From positions 310,001 through 374,000 of the forward strand of contig CAWAWN010000002.1 of the NCBI GenBank assembly GCA_963785815.1: a stretch of DNA of 64,000 nucleotides. The letters are read 5' to 3'. Each line of letters begins with the position of its first letter. Within the stretch, counting starts at the first letter, position 1. Source of the stretch: UBA4742 sp963785815. Its GTDB lineage: Bacteria > Actinomycetota > Acidimicrobiia > Acidimicrobiales > Acidimicrobilacustridaceae. The position numbers were made by a program, and so were the translations under genes. The notes below the pieces were generated by a model that saw nothing but the letters and a program-made list of their open reading frames with translations, had not been told where the DNA came from and did no database searches. Below, piece by piece: positions 46,774 to 58,613 of the stretch.

Positions 46774-48865
46774 TCGAGCTCACGGGCAGGGGCGGCTGGC
46801 CGTTGGCGATGTTGATCAGCGAGTTGCCCAGCCAGGGAGCCAGGGCCAACGCCGCCGGCTTGGCCCAGTGGATGCCGTCGGGGCGATCGGCCAGGCTCAT
46901 CTCCCCCTCCGGCAGGGTGCGCATGTGGCGTTGCAGGTCGAGGATCTGCGTCCGGGGTTTGGTGGCGATCACCTCCCGGATCAGCTGGTTCAGCTTGTCC
47001 ATCCGCGTCCGGCTCTCCTCGGGGAAGGTCCCCTTCACCCCCGTGTCGATGCCGTCCTGGATGTAGGGGCTGGTCAGCCAGACCACGGTGGCGCCCTGGG
47101 CGGTCATGGCGTCGATGGCGTTGGAGATCTGACCACGGAGCCACCTGTCGTACACCGGGTCACCGACGGCGCGCCACTGCGTGTCGCCCGGGATCAGCCG
47201 ATCGGACACGTCCCACGTGCCGAACAGCACCAGGACGATCTGGGGCCGGATGCCGCTGATCTCCTGGGGCAGGGTGGTGGTCCAGTCGCAGTAGCTGTAG
47301 TCGTCGATCACCTGGCCCAGGTAGCGGATGGACCCGCCCAACCCGACCGGGCACCCGAGCTTGCCGGCGTCCCACACCTGCAGCTTGCCCGTGGCCGGCC
47401 CCCACTTGACCAGCCCGTCCCCCAGGGTGAGCGCGGCGGAGTCGCCGAAGATGAGGACCCGGGGCGCGGTGCCGGGCGGCACGGTCAGCTTGGGCACCAT
47501 CGGCGCGCTGACCGCCTGCGCCCCCGCCGCGGTCGACGGTGTGGTGGACGGCGTGGTCGAGCTGGTCGGCTCGGCCTTGGGCAACGCCGGTCCGGCCGGG
47601 GCGGCGAAGCTGATGAGCCCGGTCTGGGGCTGGGCGGTCACCACCACCAGCGCGACCACCACCACGGCGATGGCGCCGGCGCTGAGCATCGAGGGGCGCA
47701 CACGGGTGAGGAACCGGCGCTGGCGCACGGGCGCCTCGAGCAGCTTGGCCGACGCCAGCGCCGCGGCGAGGGTCACGGCCAGGCGCAGCCCGAACAACGG
47801 CCACAGCGAGAGGCCGGTGCGGGCGGGGGTGAGCCACAGGTAGATGGGCCAGTGGAACAGGTAGGCGCCGTAGCTGATGGCCCCCAGCCAGCGCAGCACC
47901 GGGTTGGCCAGCGCGGCGCGCAGCGGTCCCCGCCGTACGGCGGCCACGATCAGCAGGCACGACATGACCGCGTACCCGGCCAGGCCTCCCTCGTAGAGCC
48001 ACGAGGCCGTCTGGGTGGTCGTGACCCACAGGGCCACCGTCACCACCGCGCCCACGAACCCGGCCACCTCCCACGCCCAGTGGGGCATGCGCAGCACGAA
48101 CCCGGTGGGATGGGCCAGCACCATGGCCAGGAGCGCGCCGAGCAGCAGCTCCAGGGCGCGGGTGCCGGTGCCGTAGTACACGCGGGTCACGTCGTGGCTG
48201 CCCGAGTAGAGCACCAGCATGCTGGCCAGCGAGGCTGCCGACAACAGCGCCAGCACCGTGAACACGGCCCGTCGCGACCCCTTGAACACCTTGAAGGTGA
48301 CCACGACCACCACGGGGAAGACCAGGTAGAACTGCTCCTCGATGGCCAGCGACCAGAAGTGCAGCACGGGCGACGGCGCCCGGAACAGGTCGGCGTAGCC
48401 CTGGCCGGTGACGATGAAGTGCCAGTTCGCCACGTACGCCAGGGCCGAGATCACGTCTCCCCGCAGCGTCGCCACCTGCCCGGCCGTGGCCACCGTGGCC
48501 CCGAAGAGCACCACGCCGGCCAGGCACAGCAGCGAGGCCGGCATGAGGCGGCGGTAGCGGCGGCCCCAGAAGCCGCGCAGGCTGATGCGGTTGGTGGTGG
48601 AGAACTCCCAGATCAGCAGCAGGGTGATCAGGAACCCCGACAGGGTGAAGAAGGTGGACACCCCGAGGAACCCGCCCTGCGCCCATGAGAACCCGTTGTG
48701 GTACAGCAGCACGGCCAGCAGGGCCAGGCCGCGCAGGCCTTCCACCCCGGGCAGGAAGGGGATGGTGGGTCGCGCCGCTTCGGGCGGGGCCGTCGGGCCG
48801 GGGGCTGGGGTGGAAGTCGTCACGGAGCTGCCGGCGCGCCGGATCGTCGGTGCTTCGGCGGACAC
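46766..48865 (-). CDS. Acyltransferase-3 membrane protein with C-terminal SGNH domain (OafA-like)
   Basis: A 699-aa fusion. Residues 40-400 are the acyltransferase-3 membrane domain: PGVEGLRGLALLAVLLYH, GGFLGVSTFFTLSGFLIT, FWSLAIEEQFYLVFP. The C-terminal 230 residues form an SGNH hydrolase-like domain: block I IFGDSAALTLGDGL, and the late DGIHWAKPAAL with catalytic Asp/His. This architecture O-acetylates or otherwise acylates cell-surface polysaccharides or peptidoglycan-linked sugars. First gene of the acyltransferase-glycosyltransferase unit. Confidence 0.85.
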   Translation of the reverse strand: MSAEAPTIRRAGSSVTTSTPAPGPTAPPEAARPTIPFLPGVEGLRGLALLAVLLYHNGFSWAQGGFLGVSTFFTLSGFLITLLLIWEFSTTNRISLRGFWGRRYRRLMPASLLCLAGVVLFGATVATAGQVATLRGDVISALAYVANWHFIVTGQGYADLFRAPSPVLHFWSLAIEEQFYLVFPVVVVVTFKVFKGSRRAVFTVLALLSAASLASMLVLYSGSHDVTRVYYGTGTRALELLLGALLAMVLAHPTGFVLRMPHWAWEVAGFVGAVVTVALWVTTTQTASWLYEGGLAGYAVMSCLLIVAAVRRGPLRAALANPVLRWLGAISYGAYLFHWPIYLWLTPARTGLSLWPLFGLRLAVTLAAALASAKLLEAPVRQRRFLTRVRPSMLSAGAIAVVVVALVVVTAQPQTGLISFAAPAGPALPKAEPTSSTTPSTTPSTAAGAQAVSAPMVPKLTVPPGTAPRVLIFGDSAALTLGDGLVKWGPATGKLQVWDAGKLGCPVGLGGSIRYLGQVIDDYSYCDWTTTLPQEISGIRPQIVLVLFGTWDVSDRLIPGDTQWRAVGDPVYDRWLRGQISNAIDAMTAQGATVVWLTSPYIQDGIDTGVKGTFPEESRTRMDKLNQLIREVIATKPRTQILDLQRHMRTLPEGEMSLADRPDGIHWAKPAALALAPWLGNSLINIANGQPPLPVSSSG

Positions 48866-48957
48866 CAGCGAGATGTTAACCCTGGCCTCGGACTCCGCCC
48901 GAGCAGGTCGGCCATCAACCGAAGGCCCGGTTCGGGACAGGTACCGTCCATGCCCAG

Positions 48958-50049
48958 GTGAAGACCCGCGCCGCCGCCCTTGGATACCGACCCGAGCTCG
49001 ACGGGCTCCGGGCGCTGGCCGTCGCGGCGGTCATGTTGTTCCACGCCAACGTGTCGTGGGCCCGGGGCGGCTTCCTGGGCGTCGACGTCTTCTTCGTGCT
49101 GAGCGGCTTCCTCATCACGCGTCTCCTGCTGGACGAGCGCGAGCTGACCGGCCACCTGGCCCTGGGTCGCTTCTACCTGCGACGGATCCTGCGCCTCTAC
49201 CCGGCCCTGGTGGTGGTCTGCCTGGCTGTGGCCGTCTACGCCCAGTTCTGGCTGCCCCACGACCAGTTGGTGCGCACCTGGCACGCCATCTTCGCCACGA
49301 TGACGTACCACATGAACTGGGTGCAGGCCCTGCACCAGCAGCCCGCGTTCGGGCTGTTGGACCACGCCTGGTCGCTCAGCATCGAGGAGCAGTTCTACGT
49401 GGTGTGGCCGTTGGTGCTGATCGTGGCCCACCGGGTCGGCGGCATCCGGGCCGTGGGTGTGGTGGCGCTGGTCGGGGCGCTGGCCTCGGCCGGCCTGCGC
49501 GCCCTGTTCGTGCACCACGGGGTGCCCGTGCACCGCATCTACTACGGGCTCGACACCCACGCCGACGGGCTGCTGCTCGGGTGCGCCCTCGGCGCCCTCA
49601 CCCTGCTCTGGGCCGGGCTGCCCGACGCCCTGGGCGGCACCGTCACCCGGTGGCTCGGGCCCCTGGCCCTGGTCGGGGTGGCGGTGGCCGCGTGGCGCGC
49701 CTCGTTCACCAGCCTGGCCCTGTACCGCTGGGGCTACCTGCTGTTCGTGGTCGCCGTCGCGGTGGTCATCGCCGACCTGTACAGCCGGGGCCAGACCCAG
49801 TCGCTGCTGCGCCGCCAACCGCTGGTGGCCATCGGACGCATCTCCTACGGGCTGTACCTGTGGCACTGGCCGGTGTACCTGGTGCTCAACGGCGGGCGTG
49901 TGCACTGGGCGTTCGTGCCGCTGACCATCCTGCGCCTGGCCGTGAGCGCGCTGTGCGCCACCACCTCGTTCTTCCTGGTCGAGCAGCCCTTCCTGCGACT
50001 CAAGCACCGAGCCGAGCCCAGGGCCCTGGCCGCCCAACGCGCACTCTGA
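48958..50049 (+). CDS. Acyltransferase-3 family membrane protein
   Basis: A 363-aa polytopic protein with the acyltransferase-3 marks: YRPELDGLRALAVAAVMLFHANVSWARGGFLGVDVFFVLSGFLIT and HAWSLSIEEQFYVVWPLVL, ending with helix ALCATTSFFLVEQPFLRLK. There is no SGNH domain, unlike the divergent neighbour. Start GTG 48958; the two acyltransferases are separated by 92 bp and may share regulation. Substrate unknown. Confidence 0.85.
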   Translation: MKTRAAALGYRPELDGLRALAVAAVMLFHANVSWARGGFLGVDVFFVLSGFLITRLLLDERELTGHLALGRFYLRRILRLYPALVVVCLAVAVYAQFWLPHDQLVRTWHAIFATMTYHMNWVQALHQQPAFGLLDHAWSLSIEEQFYVVWPLVLIVAHRVGGIRAVGVVALVGALASAGLRALFVHHGVPVHRIYYGLDTHADGLLLGCALGALTLLWAGLPDALGGTVTRWLGPLALVGVAVAAWRASFTSLALYRWGYLLFVVAVAVVIADLYSRGQTQSLLRRQPLVAIGRISYGLYLWHWPVYLVLNGGRVHWAFVPLTILRLAVSALCATTSFFLVEQPFLRLKHRAEPRALAAQRAL

Positions 50050-50137
50050 ACCCGCGACGACCACCACATCCCGAAGTCTGCGCGCTTCCTACGGCGTGGT
50101 CGTAGCAGATGCACAGATCTCGGGGATGGGCGGGCCC

Positions 50138-52618
<2,481 letters not shown>

Positions 52619-52655
52619 CGGGATCTCCCAGGTGCGTGGGGTGGATAGACTCAGG

Positions 52656-52682
52656 AAAGTTGATGCTAAGTATATCAACTTT
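52656..52682 (-). promoter_or_regulatory. HAIR-like HspR operator upstream of clpB
   Basis: Perfect 9-bp inverted repeat AAAGTTGAT / ATCAACTTT around a 9-nt spacer, containing TTGA-N11-TCAA, the geometry of the HspR-associated inverted repeat (CTTGAGT-N7-ACTCAAG). It lies 38 bp upstream of the clpB start, and hspR itself is at 59.3 kb. Confidence 0.75.
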
Positions 52683-52887
52683 GGACGGTCGTCGCCACCC
52701 GGATGTTCCAGGTCCTGGCCCCTCGGTTCACCCTCGCGCCGGTCCGAGCTGACGGCAACGGCCGGGGCCACCCCAGGTGGACCCGGGGGTCGATCCGCGA
52801 AATCTCCTCGCCCGTCCCGGGTAGGTGACGCGACTCATGGGTAGCGTGATGCGGATCGATGACACCGGACGACCAGAGGGGGGTGCG

Positions 52888-53013
52888 GTGAACGAGGCCA
52901 GCCATCGCAGAGCCGGGCCCCGGCTCGCCGTGCTGTGGCTCCAGCACGACTGGATCCGCCTGCCCGCCATCCGAGACACCGCCTGGGTGCACGCCCAGTT
53001 CGGTCACAGCTGA
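52888..53013 (+). CDS. Possible small ORF upstream of egtA
   Basis: A 41-residue ORF from GTG 52888, preceded by a GAGGGGGG stretch and ending one base before the egtA ATG at 53015 (TGA-C-ATG). That junction would allow coupled translation. No family recognised; it may be a leader peptide or chance. Apart from this and the HAIR element, 52619-53014 shows nothing else. Confidence 0.3.
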   Translation: MNEASHRRAGPRLAVLWLQHDWIRLPAIRDTAWVHAQFGHS

Positions 53014-53014
53014 C

Positions 53015-54277
53015 ATGCCGGGCGCGCGTCGGTCGCTGGCCATGCACGACGTGGCCGAGCTGGTGGCCGAGGAGGTCTTCGGGCCCTCCGCCGACGCCCA
53101 CGGGCTGGGCGTCGAGCTGGAGTGGCTCACCAGCCAGGGCCGACGCGACCGGCGCCTGCCGGTGGCCGCGGCCACCGGGCTCATCGAGCGGCTCTCGCCT
53201 CTGCCCGCCGGCAGTCGCCTGACCCTCGAGCCGGGCGGCCAGCTCGAGCTCAGCTCCGCTCCCTTCCGCACCATCGATGACGTGTGCCGGGCGGCGGCGG
53301 CCGACCTGGCCGTGCTCGACGAGGCCTGCGGGTCGTGCGGGGTCGAGCTGATCGCCATGGGGGCCGATCCGCTGCGCCCACCGGAGCGCGTGGCCGTCGC
53401 CCCGCGGTACCAGGCCATGGAGCGCTACTTCGACCACCTGGGTCGAGCCGGGCGCACGATGATGTGCAACACGGCGGCCATCCAGGTCAACGTCGGGCTG
53501 GGCGATGTCGACCAGGTGAGCCGCCGCTGGCGCCTGGCCAACCGGCTGGGCCCGACCCTCATCGCCTGCTTCGCCAACTCGCCCTTCGCCGGTGGCCAGC
53601 CCAGCGGCTGGCAGTCCAGTCGCCTGCGAGCCTGGTGGGCGCTCGACCCGACCCGCTCCGCGCCCGTCGCCTGCGACGGCGACCCGGTCACCGCCTGGAC
53701 GAGCTACGCCATGGACGCCCGGGTCATGCTGGTCGACGTGGCCGACGGTGGGTTCGTGCCCATGATCGAGCCGCTGCGCTTCGGGGACTGGTTGGTCGGG
53801 GGCCACGAGCTGGGGTGGCCCACCCTCGACGACCTGCGCTACCACCTGACCACCCTGTTCCCTCCGGTGCGACCCAAGGGCTGGCTCGAGCTGCGCATGT
53901 TCGACGCCCTGCCCTCGCCGGCCTGGCAGGTGGCTGTGGCCGTGACGGGGGCCCTGCTCGGTGACGCGGCGCGGGCCGACCCGCTCGAGGCCCTGCTGGC
54001 CGACAGCGCCGAGCTGTGGGTCGACGCGGCGCAGCTCGGCCTGGGGCACCCGACGCTCGCCCGCTGCGCTCGGGCCGTGTTCGACCTGGCCCTCGCGGCC
54101 CTGGAGGACGCCGGCGTCGACACCGAGCGCCGCGACCTGGTCGAGGCCTACGCCGAGCGGTGGGTGCGTCGTGGCCGCTCGCCGGCCGACGACCGGGTCG
54201 ATGCCTGGCGTCGCACCGGCAACCTCTTCCCCCCCGCCGAGCACGCGGAGACGGCGGTGGCGGCCGGGAGCCGCTGA
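53015..54277 (+). CDS. egtA: Glutamate-cysteine ligase EgtA
   Basis: A 420-aa GCS2-type ligase making gamma-glutamylcysteine, the sulfur donor of ergothioneine synthesis. Seen are GVELEWLTSQGR, LTLEPGGQLELSSAPF, RYQAMERYFDHLG and MMCNTAAIQVNVGLG. ATG 53015 or ATG 53042 could start it; neither has a clear Shine-Dalgarno. First gene of egtABCD; its stop overlaps egtB by 1 nt (TGATG). Confidence 0.92.
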   Translation: MPGARRSLAMHDVAELVAEEVFGPSADAHGLGVELEWLTSQGRRDRRLPVAAATGLIERLSPLPAGSRLTLEPGGQLELSSAPFRTIDDVCRAAAADLAVLDEACGSCGVELIAMGADPLRPPERVAVAPRYQAMERYFDHLGRAGRTMMCNTAAIQVNVGLGDVDQVSRRWRLANRLGPTLIACFANSPFAGGQPSGWQSSRLRAWWALDPTRSAPVACDGDPVTAWTSYAMDARVMLVDVADGGFVPMIEPLRFGDWLVGGHELGWPTLDDLRYHLTTLFPPVRPKGWLELRMFDALPSPAWQVAVAVTGALLGDAARADPLEALLADSAELWVDAAQLGLGHPTLARCARAVFDLALAALEDAGVDTERRDLVEAYAERWVRRGRSPADDRVDAWRRTGNLFPPAEHAETAVAAGSR

Positions 54278-55677
54278 TGGAGACCACCGCCACCGACGTG
54301 GCGCCCGACGTGGCCTCGGTGGCCGACGCCCTCGAGCGCGCCCGACGACGCACGTTGGGCCTGGTCGACCCGCTGAGCGAGGCCGATCAGCGCGCCCAGG
54401 TCTCTCCGCTGATGTCGCCCTCGGTCTGGGACCTGGCCCACATCGGCAACTACGAGGAGCTGTGGTTGCTGCGGGCCATCGACGGCCGGGCGGCCATCGA
54501 CGCCGACCTCGACGACCTGTACAACGCGTTCGAGCACCCGCGCTGGGAGCGTCCGTCGCTGCCCGTGCTGGGTCCGGACCAGGCCCGCGCCTACCTGGGC
54601 CGGGTGCGGGACGAGGTCCTCGACCTGCTCGCCCGCCTCGACCACCTCGACCTCGACCCGGCTGCTGCCCGACTGGTGTCGGACAGGTTCGTGTACGGGA
54701 TGGTCATCCAACACGAGCACCAGCACGACGAGACCTTGCTGGCCACCCACCAGCTCCGCGGTTCGGCTTCCACCCCACCGCCGTCCATCCCGCCCCCGGC
54801 GACCCCCGTCCCGCCCGAGGCCGACGCCGGCGCGGCCGAGGCCGCCACCCCGGCCGACGAGGGGGTGCCGCGGGCCGGGCCCGACGGCATGGTCGGCGTC
54901 GACGGTGGCCGGTACCCGGTGGGCACGTCGACCGAGCCTTGGGCCTACGACAACGAGCGCGAGGCGCACGGGGTCGACCTGGCGCCGTTCCGCATCGATG
55001 CCACGGCCGTGACCGTCCGGGACTACCTCGCCTTCGTCGACGACGGCGGCTACCACGATGCCCGCCTGTGGGCCCCGGAGGGGTGGGCGTCGCGTCGCGA
55101 GCACCGGCTCGAGCATCCCCAGTTCTGGCAGCACCAGGCGCCGGGGTCGTGGACCGTGCTCCGGTTCGGGCACACGTCCGATCTGGCCGACCACCTGGAC
55201 GAACCGGTGCAGCACGTCGGCTGGTACGAGGCGGATGCCTTCGCCCGGTGGGCCGGCAAGCGCCTGCCCACCGAGGCCGAGTGGGAGTGCGCGGCGGTGG
55301 GTCGCCCCGACGACGCCGGCTCGACCCGCTGGCCGTGGGGCGACGCGGCCCCGACCCCCGGTCAGGCCAACCTGGGCCAGCAGCTCGACGGACCGCGCCC
55401 CGCCACCGACACCCGCGCCGGGGTGAGCCGCTGGGGCTGTCGGGCCATGATCGGCGACGTCTGGGAGTGGACGTCCTCGGACTTCCAGCCCTACCCCGGG
55501 TTCGAGGCCTGGCCCTACCGCGAGTACTCCGAGGTGTTCTGGGGCGCCGATTACAAGGTGCTGCGGGGAGGCTCCTGGGCCACCGACCCCAGCGCGGTGC
55601 GCGGCTCGTTCCGCAACTGGGACCACCCCATCCGCCGCCAGATCTTCGCCGGCTTCCGCTGCGCCCGGGACGCCTGA
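54277..55677 (+). CDS. egtB: Hercynine oxygenase EgtB (sulfoxide synthase)
   Basis: A 466-aa non-haem iron enzyme joining gamma-glutamylcysteine (or cysteine) to hercynine. The N-terminal DinB-like domain supplies the iron His in DLAHIGNYEELWLL and QHEHQHDETLLA; the C-terminal formylglycine-generating-type domain reads VDGGRYPVGTSTEPWAYDNERE and ends VLRGGSWATDPSAVRGSFRNWDHPIRRQIFAGFR. The start is ATG 54277; the long in-frame extension into egtA is not real. Confidence 0.95.
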   Translation: METTATDVAPDVASVADALERARRRTLGLVDPLSEADQRAQVSPLMSPSVWDLAHIGNYEELWLLRAIDGRAAIDADLDDLYNAFEHPRWERPSLPVLGPDQARAYLGRVRDEVLDLLARLDHLDLDPAAARLVSDRFVYGMVIQHEHQHDETLLATHQLRGSASTPPPSIPPPATPVPPEADAGAAEAATPADEGVPRAGPDGMVGVDGGRYPVGTSTEPWAYDNEREAHGVDLAPFRIDATAVTVRDYLAFVDDGGYHDARLWAPEGWASRREHRLEHPQFWQHQAPGSWTVLRFGHTSDLADHLDEPVQHVGWYEADAFARWAGKRLPTEAEWECAAVGRPDDAGSTRWPWGDAAPTPGQANLGQQLDGPRPATDTRAGVSRWGCRAMIGDVWEWTSSDFQPYPGFEAWPYREYSEVFWGADYKVLRGGSWATDPSAVRGSFRNWDHPIRRQIFAGFRCARDA

Positions 55678-55681
55678 CGCC

Positions 55682-56521
55682 GTGTGCCGCCTGCTGGCCT
55701 ACTGGGGTCCCGCCGTGCCCGTCGCCGACCTGCTGGTCGCCCCGGACCACTCGCTGCTGGTGCAGTGCTCGGCGTCGCGCCTCCAGACCAGCGGCACCGT
55801 CAACCCCGACGGCTGGGGGATCGCCTGGTACGACGACGATCCGGCGGCGGCACTGGCCGGCACGCCGCACCGATACCGCTCGGCCACGTCGATGCCCGAC
55901 GACGCCGCCGGCCTGGCCGAGCTCGCCGCCCGGCGAGCCGGTCGGTTCGTGGCCCATGTTCGCCACAAGTCACCGGGCTCGCCCACCGAGGTGGCCGGCA
56001 ACGCCCCCTTCGTGTCCGGCCGGATCGCCTTCGCCCACAACGGCTTCGTGGCCGGCTACCGGCAGGGCCGTCGGGAGCAGTTGAGGGCCCGACTGCGACC
56101 CCAGACCGCCGCGACGCTGCGCAGCGACGCCGACAGCGAGGTGCTGTTCGGGCTGGTGCTCGACCGGTTGGCGGACGGCCAGGACCTGACCGGCGCGGTG
56201 GCCGACCTGGTGCTGGAGCTGGCCCGACCCGAGCTCGACGGCCAGGCGCCGCGCCCCGACGAACCAGGTCCGGGCGACCTGCCGCTGGGCAAGTACAACC
56301 TCGTGCTCACCGACGGCCACGAGCTGGTGGCCACCCGCTGGGGAAACAGCCTGTTCCTGCGCCACGACGTCCCCCAGCCGGGGGCGGTCATCGTCGCCTC
56401 CGAGCCCTACGACGACGACCCGGACTGGGTGGAGGTGCCCGACCACACCCTGGTGCGGGTGGTGGGCGGCGTCGTCTCCTTCGATCAGCTGGGCCCGACG
56501 GCCGTGGAGGTCCACCCATGA
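55682..56521 (+). CDS. egtC: Gamma-glutamyl-hercynylcysteine sulfoxide amidohydrolase EgtC
   Basis: A 279-aa class II amidotransferase-fold hydrolase that removes the glutamyl group. Cys2 (MCRLLAYWGP) is the nucleophile; also NPDGWGIAWYDDD and FVAHVRHKSPGSP, HNGFV. GTG 55682, 4 bp after egtB; its stop overlaps egtD by 4 bp. Confidence 0.93.
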   Translation: MCRLLAYWGPAVPVADLLVAPDHSLLVQCSASRLQTSGTVNPDGWGIAWYDDDPAAALAGTPHRYRSATSMPDDAAGLAELAARRAGRFVAHVRHKSPGSPTEVAGNAPFVSGRIAFAHNGFVAGYRQGRREQLRARLRPQTAATLRSDADSEVLFGLVLDRLADGQDLTGAVADLVLELARPELDGQAPRPDEPGPGDLPLGKYNLVLTDGHELVATRWGNSLFLRHDVPQPGAVIVASEPYDDDPDWVEVPDHTLVRVVGGVVSFDQLGPTAVEVHP

Positions 56522-57550
56522 ACGAGCCCCTCGACTCGACGCCGACGCACCTGGTCGTCCCGGGCGCCGAACCGGGCGCCGAGCCGGTCCACATCGACGT
56601 GTTGATGGGCCCGAACGACCTGGAGCACGCATTGCGCGCCGACGTGCGCCGCGGCCTCGCCGCCGCCCCCAAGGAGCTGCCCCCCAAGTGGTTCTACGAC
56701 GACCGGGGCTGCGAGCTGTTCGACGCCATCACCCGCCTGCCCGAGTACTACCCCACCGAGCGTGAGCGGGAGATCCTGCGGGCCGAGGCGTCGAGCATCG
56801 CCGAGCTGTCCGGCGCCGACACCCTGGTCGAGCTCGGATCGGGCACCTCCGACAAGACCCGGGTGCTGCTCGACGCCCTGGCCCAGGCCGGCCAGCTGCG
56901 TCGCTTCGGGCCCTTCGAGATCAGCGAGACCACCCTGCGAACGGCGGCCGAGGCCATCGAGCGCGGAGTACCCGGGCGTCGAGGTCCACGGGGTGGTGGG
57001 CGACTTCGAGCGCCACCTCGGACAGCTCCCCCGAGGCGGCCGGCGCCTCGTCGTCTTCCTCGGCGGGACCATCGGCAACTTCGCGCCCGCCGACCGCAAG
57101 CGCTTCCTGGCCGATCTGGCCGACGGCCTGGCGCCGGGTGACCGCTTCCTGCTGGGCACCGACCTGGTCAAGGACGTGGCCCGGCTGGAGGCCGCGTACG
57201 ACGATGCCGCCGGGGTGACCGCCGAGTTCAACCTGAACGTCCTGGCCGTGGTCAACCGCGAGCTCGGCGCCGACTTCGATCTCGACCGGTTCGTCCACGT
57301 GGCTCGGTTCGACCCGACCGAGGAGTGGATCGAGATGCGGCTGCGCTCGCTGGCCGACCAGCGCGTGCGGGTGAGCGCGCTCGACCTGGAGGTGTCCTTC
57401 GCCGCCGGCGAGGAGATGCGCACCGAGATCAGCGCCAAGTTCCGGCGGGCCGGCGTGGAGGCCGAGCTGGCGGAGGCCGGCCTGCGCCTGGAGCGGTGGA
57501 TGACCGACCCGGCGGGCGACTTCGCCCTCAGCTTGTCAGTGCGCGACTGA
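56518..57550 (+). CDS. egtD: L-histidine N-alpha-methyltransferase EgtD, with a frameshift
   Basis: EgtD trimethylates histidine to hercynine with SAM. The first frame reads PPKWFYDDRGCELFDAITRLPEYYPTEREREIL, LVELGSGTSDKTRVLLDAL and ISETTLRTAAEAIER. At about 56965 the family sequence moves to the +1 frame: EYPGVEVHGVVGDFERHLGQ, RRLVVFLGGTIGNFAPADRKRFL, LLGTDLVKD, to TGA 57550. The span is 1033 nt, one base too long; removing one G from GCGCGGAG restores an intact 343-aa EgtD. As written, the methyltransferase would be truncated after about 150 sensible residues. Its 3' end overlaps the convergent DinB-MOSC gene by 15 bp. Confidence 0.88.
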
Positions 57551-58525
57551 CCCCTCCACCTCCACCGCGTCACCGACGTGGACGTGGCCAGGTTGGCGCA
57601 CGGTGGCGTAGAGCCGGCTCCAACCGGGGTGGTCGTCGTGATCGATCCGACGGAACTCGCGGTCGGCGAACCACCCGGCGTTCTTGGCGCAGGGCGTGGC
57701 GTGCGACGAGATCTCGCCGACCACCGAGCCCACGCGCACCAGGGCGCCCGGTCGCAGGCTGGCCCAGTCGAGGCCGGCCACGGTGATGTTCTCGCCGGCC
57801 ATCCCGGGACCGATGGGGTGGCCCTCGGCTCGCAGCTCGGCCAGGACGTCCTCGCTCCACAGGCACAGGGCCTGGAAGGGGCGGCCGTGGTGGCGGCGAT
57901 CCCCCTGGACGTCGCCGTCGGCCCCCGACCACCCGACGTCGAACCCGTCGACAGCCGTCTTGGGCACGCCGCCGCCGGAGACGGCCAGGTGGGTGACCCG
58001 GCCCTGCTGCTGAGCCACGCCGTCGCCCAGTGCCACCCGGATGCGGCCGACGTCGTGGAGGTGGTGGGTGGCGTCGTGCACGGCGTGGCGGCCGACCCAG
58101 GCCAGGTCGACCAGCTGGTCGTCGACGGCGACGGTGGCCGACGGCCAGTCCTCGACCGGGACCTCGGCCAGGTCGCGGGCCAGTTGGGTGGCTTGGTCGG
58201 CCAGCCGGGTCCGCGCCGCGTCCAGCTCGACGATGGCGGGGTGCGGATCGAAGGGCGGGCGGCTCACGTGGCCCAGGTCGTGGCCCGGCGTCTCCCGGGC
58301 CACCCCCGCCAGGAACCGCATCGCCCACAGGACGTCGGCCAGGTGGTCGGTGTACTCGGCGATCGACCACTGCTCGAGATCCGGTCGGGTGTGCAGCACC
58401 CGGTCGTCGGCGCCCTCCAGGTAGCCGTTCCAGAGGCCGCCCATCGCCCGGAGGGTGGTGAGCACGTCCTGGTCGGTCCATCGCCCGCCGTCGAAGCGGC
58501 ACTCGTCGCAGCGCTCGGCCGGCAT
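57536..58525 (-). CDS. DinB-MOSC fusion protein
   Basis: A 329-aa protein. The N-terminal part starts with a small Cys pair (CDECRFDGGRW) and a DinB-like four-helix domain (GYLEGADDRVL, WSIAEYTDHLADVLWAMRFL, WVGRHAVHDATHHLHDVGRI with a likely metal-binding His set). The C-terminal part is a MOSC domain: GDRRHHGRPFQALCLWSEDVLAEL, GPGMAGENITVAGLDW and SHATPCAKNAGWF with the conserved Cys. MOSC proteins handle sulfur transfer or reduction chemistry. ATG 58525 begins the conserved part. Convergent with egtD and overlapping it by 15 bp. A link with ergothioneine is possible but inferred. Confidence 0.75.
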   Translation of the reverse strand: MPAERCDECRFDGGRWTDQDVLTTLRAMGGLWNGYLEGADDRVLHTRPDLEQWSIAEYTDHLADVLWAMRFLAGVARETPGHDLGHVSRPPFDPHPAIVELDAARTRLADQATQLARDLAEVPVEDWPSATVAVDDQLVDLAWVGRHAVHDATHHLHDVGRIRVALGDGVAQQQGRVTHLAVSGGGVPKTAVDGFDVGWSGADGDVQGDRRHHGRPFQALCLWSEDVLAELRAEGHPIGPGMAGENITVAGLDWASLRPGALVRVGSVVGEISSHATPCAKNAGWFADREFRRIDHDDHPGWSRLYATVRQPGHVHVGDAVEVEGSVAH

Positions 58526-58613
58526 GGGGGAAGTCTGGCAGTCGCCCAGACCGGGCGCCCGCCGTGAAGCCGGGTTCGCGGGTCCGCGCCGTCTGGTCCG
58601 CGCTCGTAGGCTC

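Noticed and set aside
46868..48688. 606-aa plus-strand frame opposite the OafA-like gene
   Set aside because: Antisense of a clear acyltransferase/SGNH gene.
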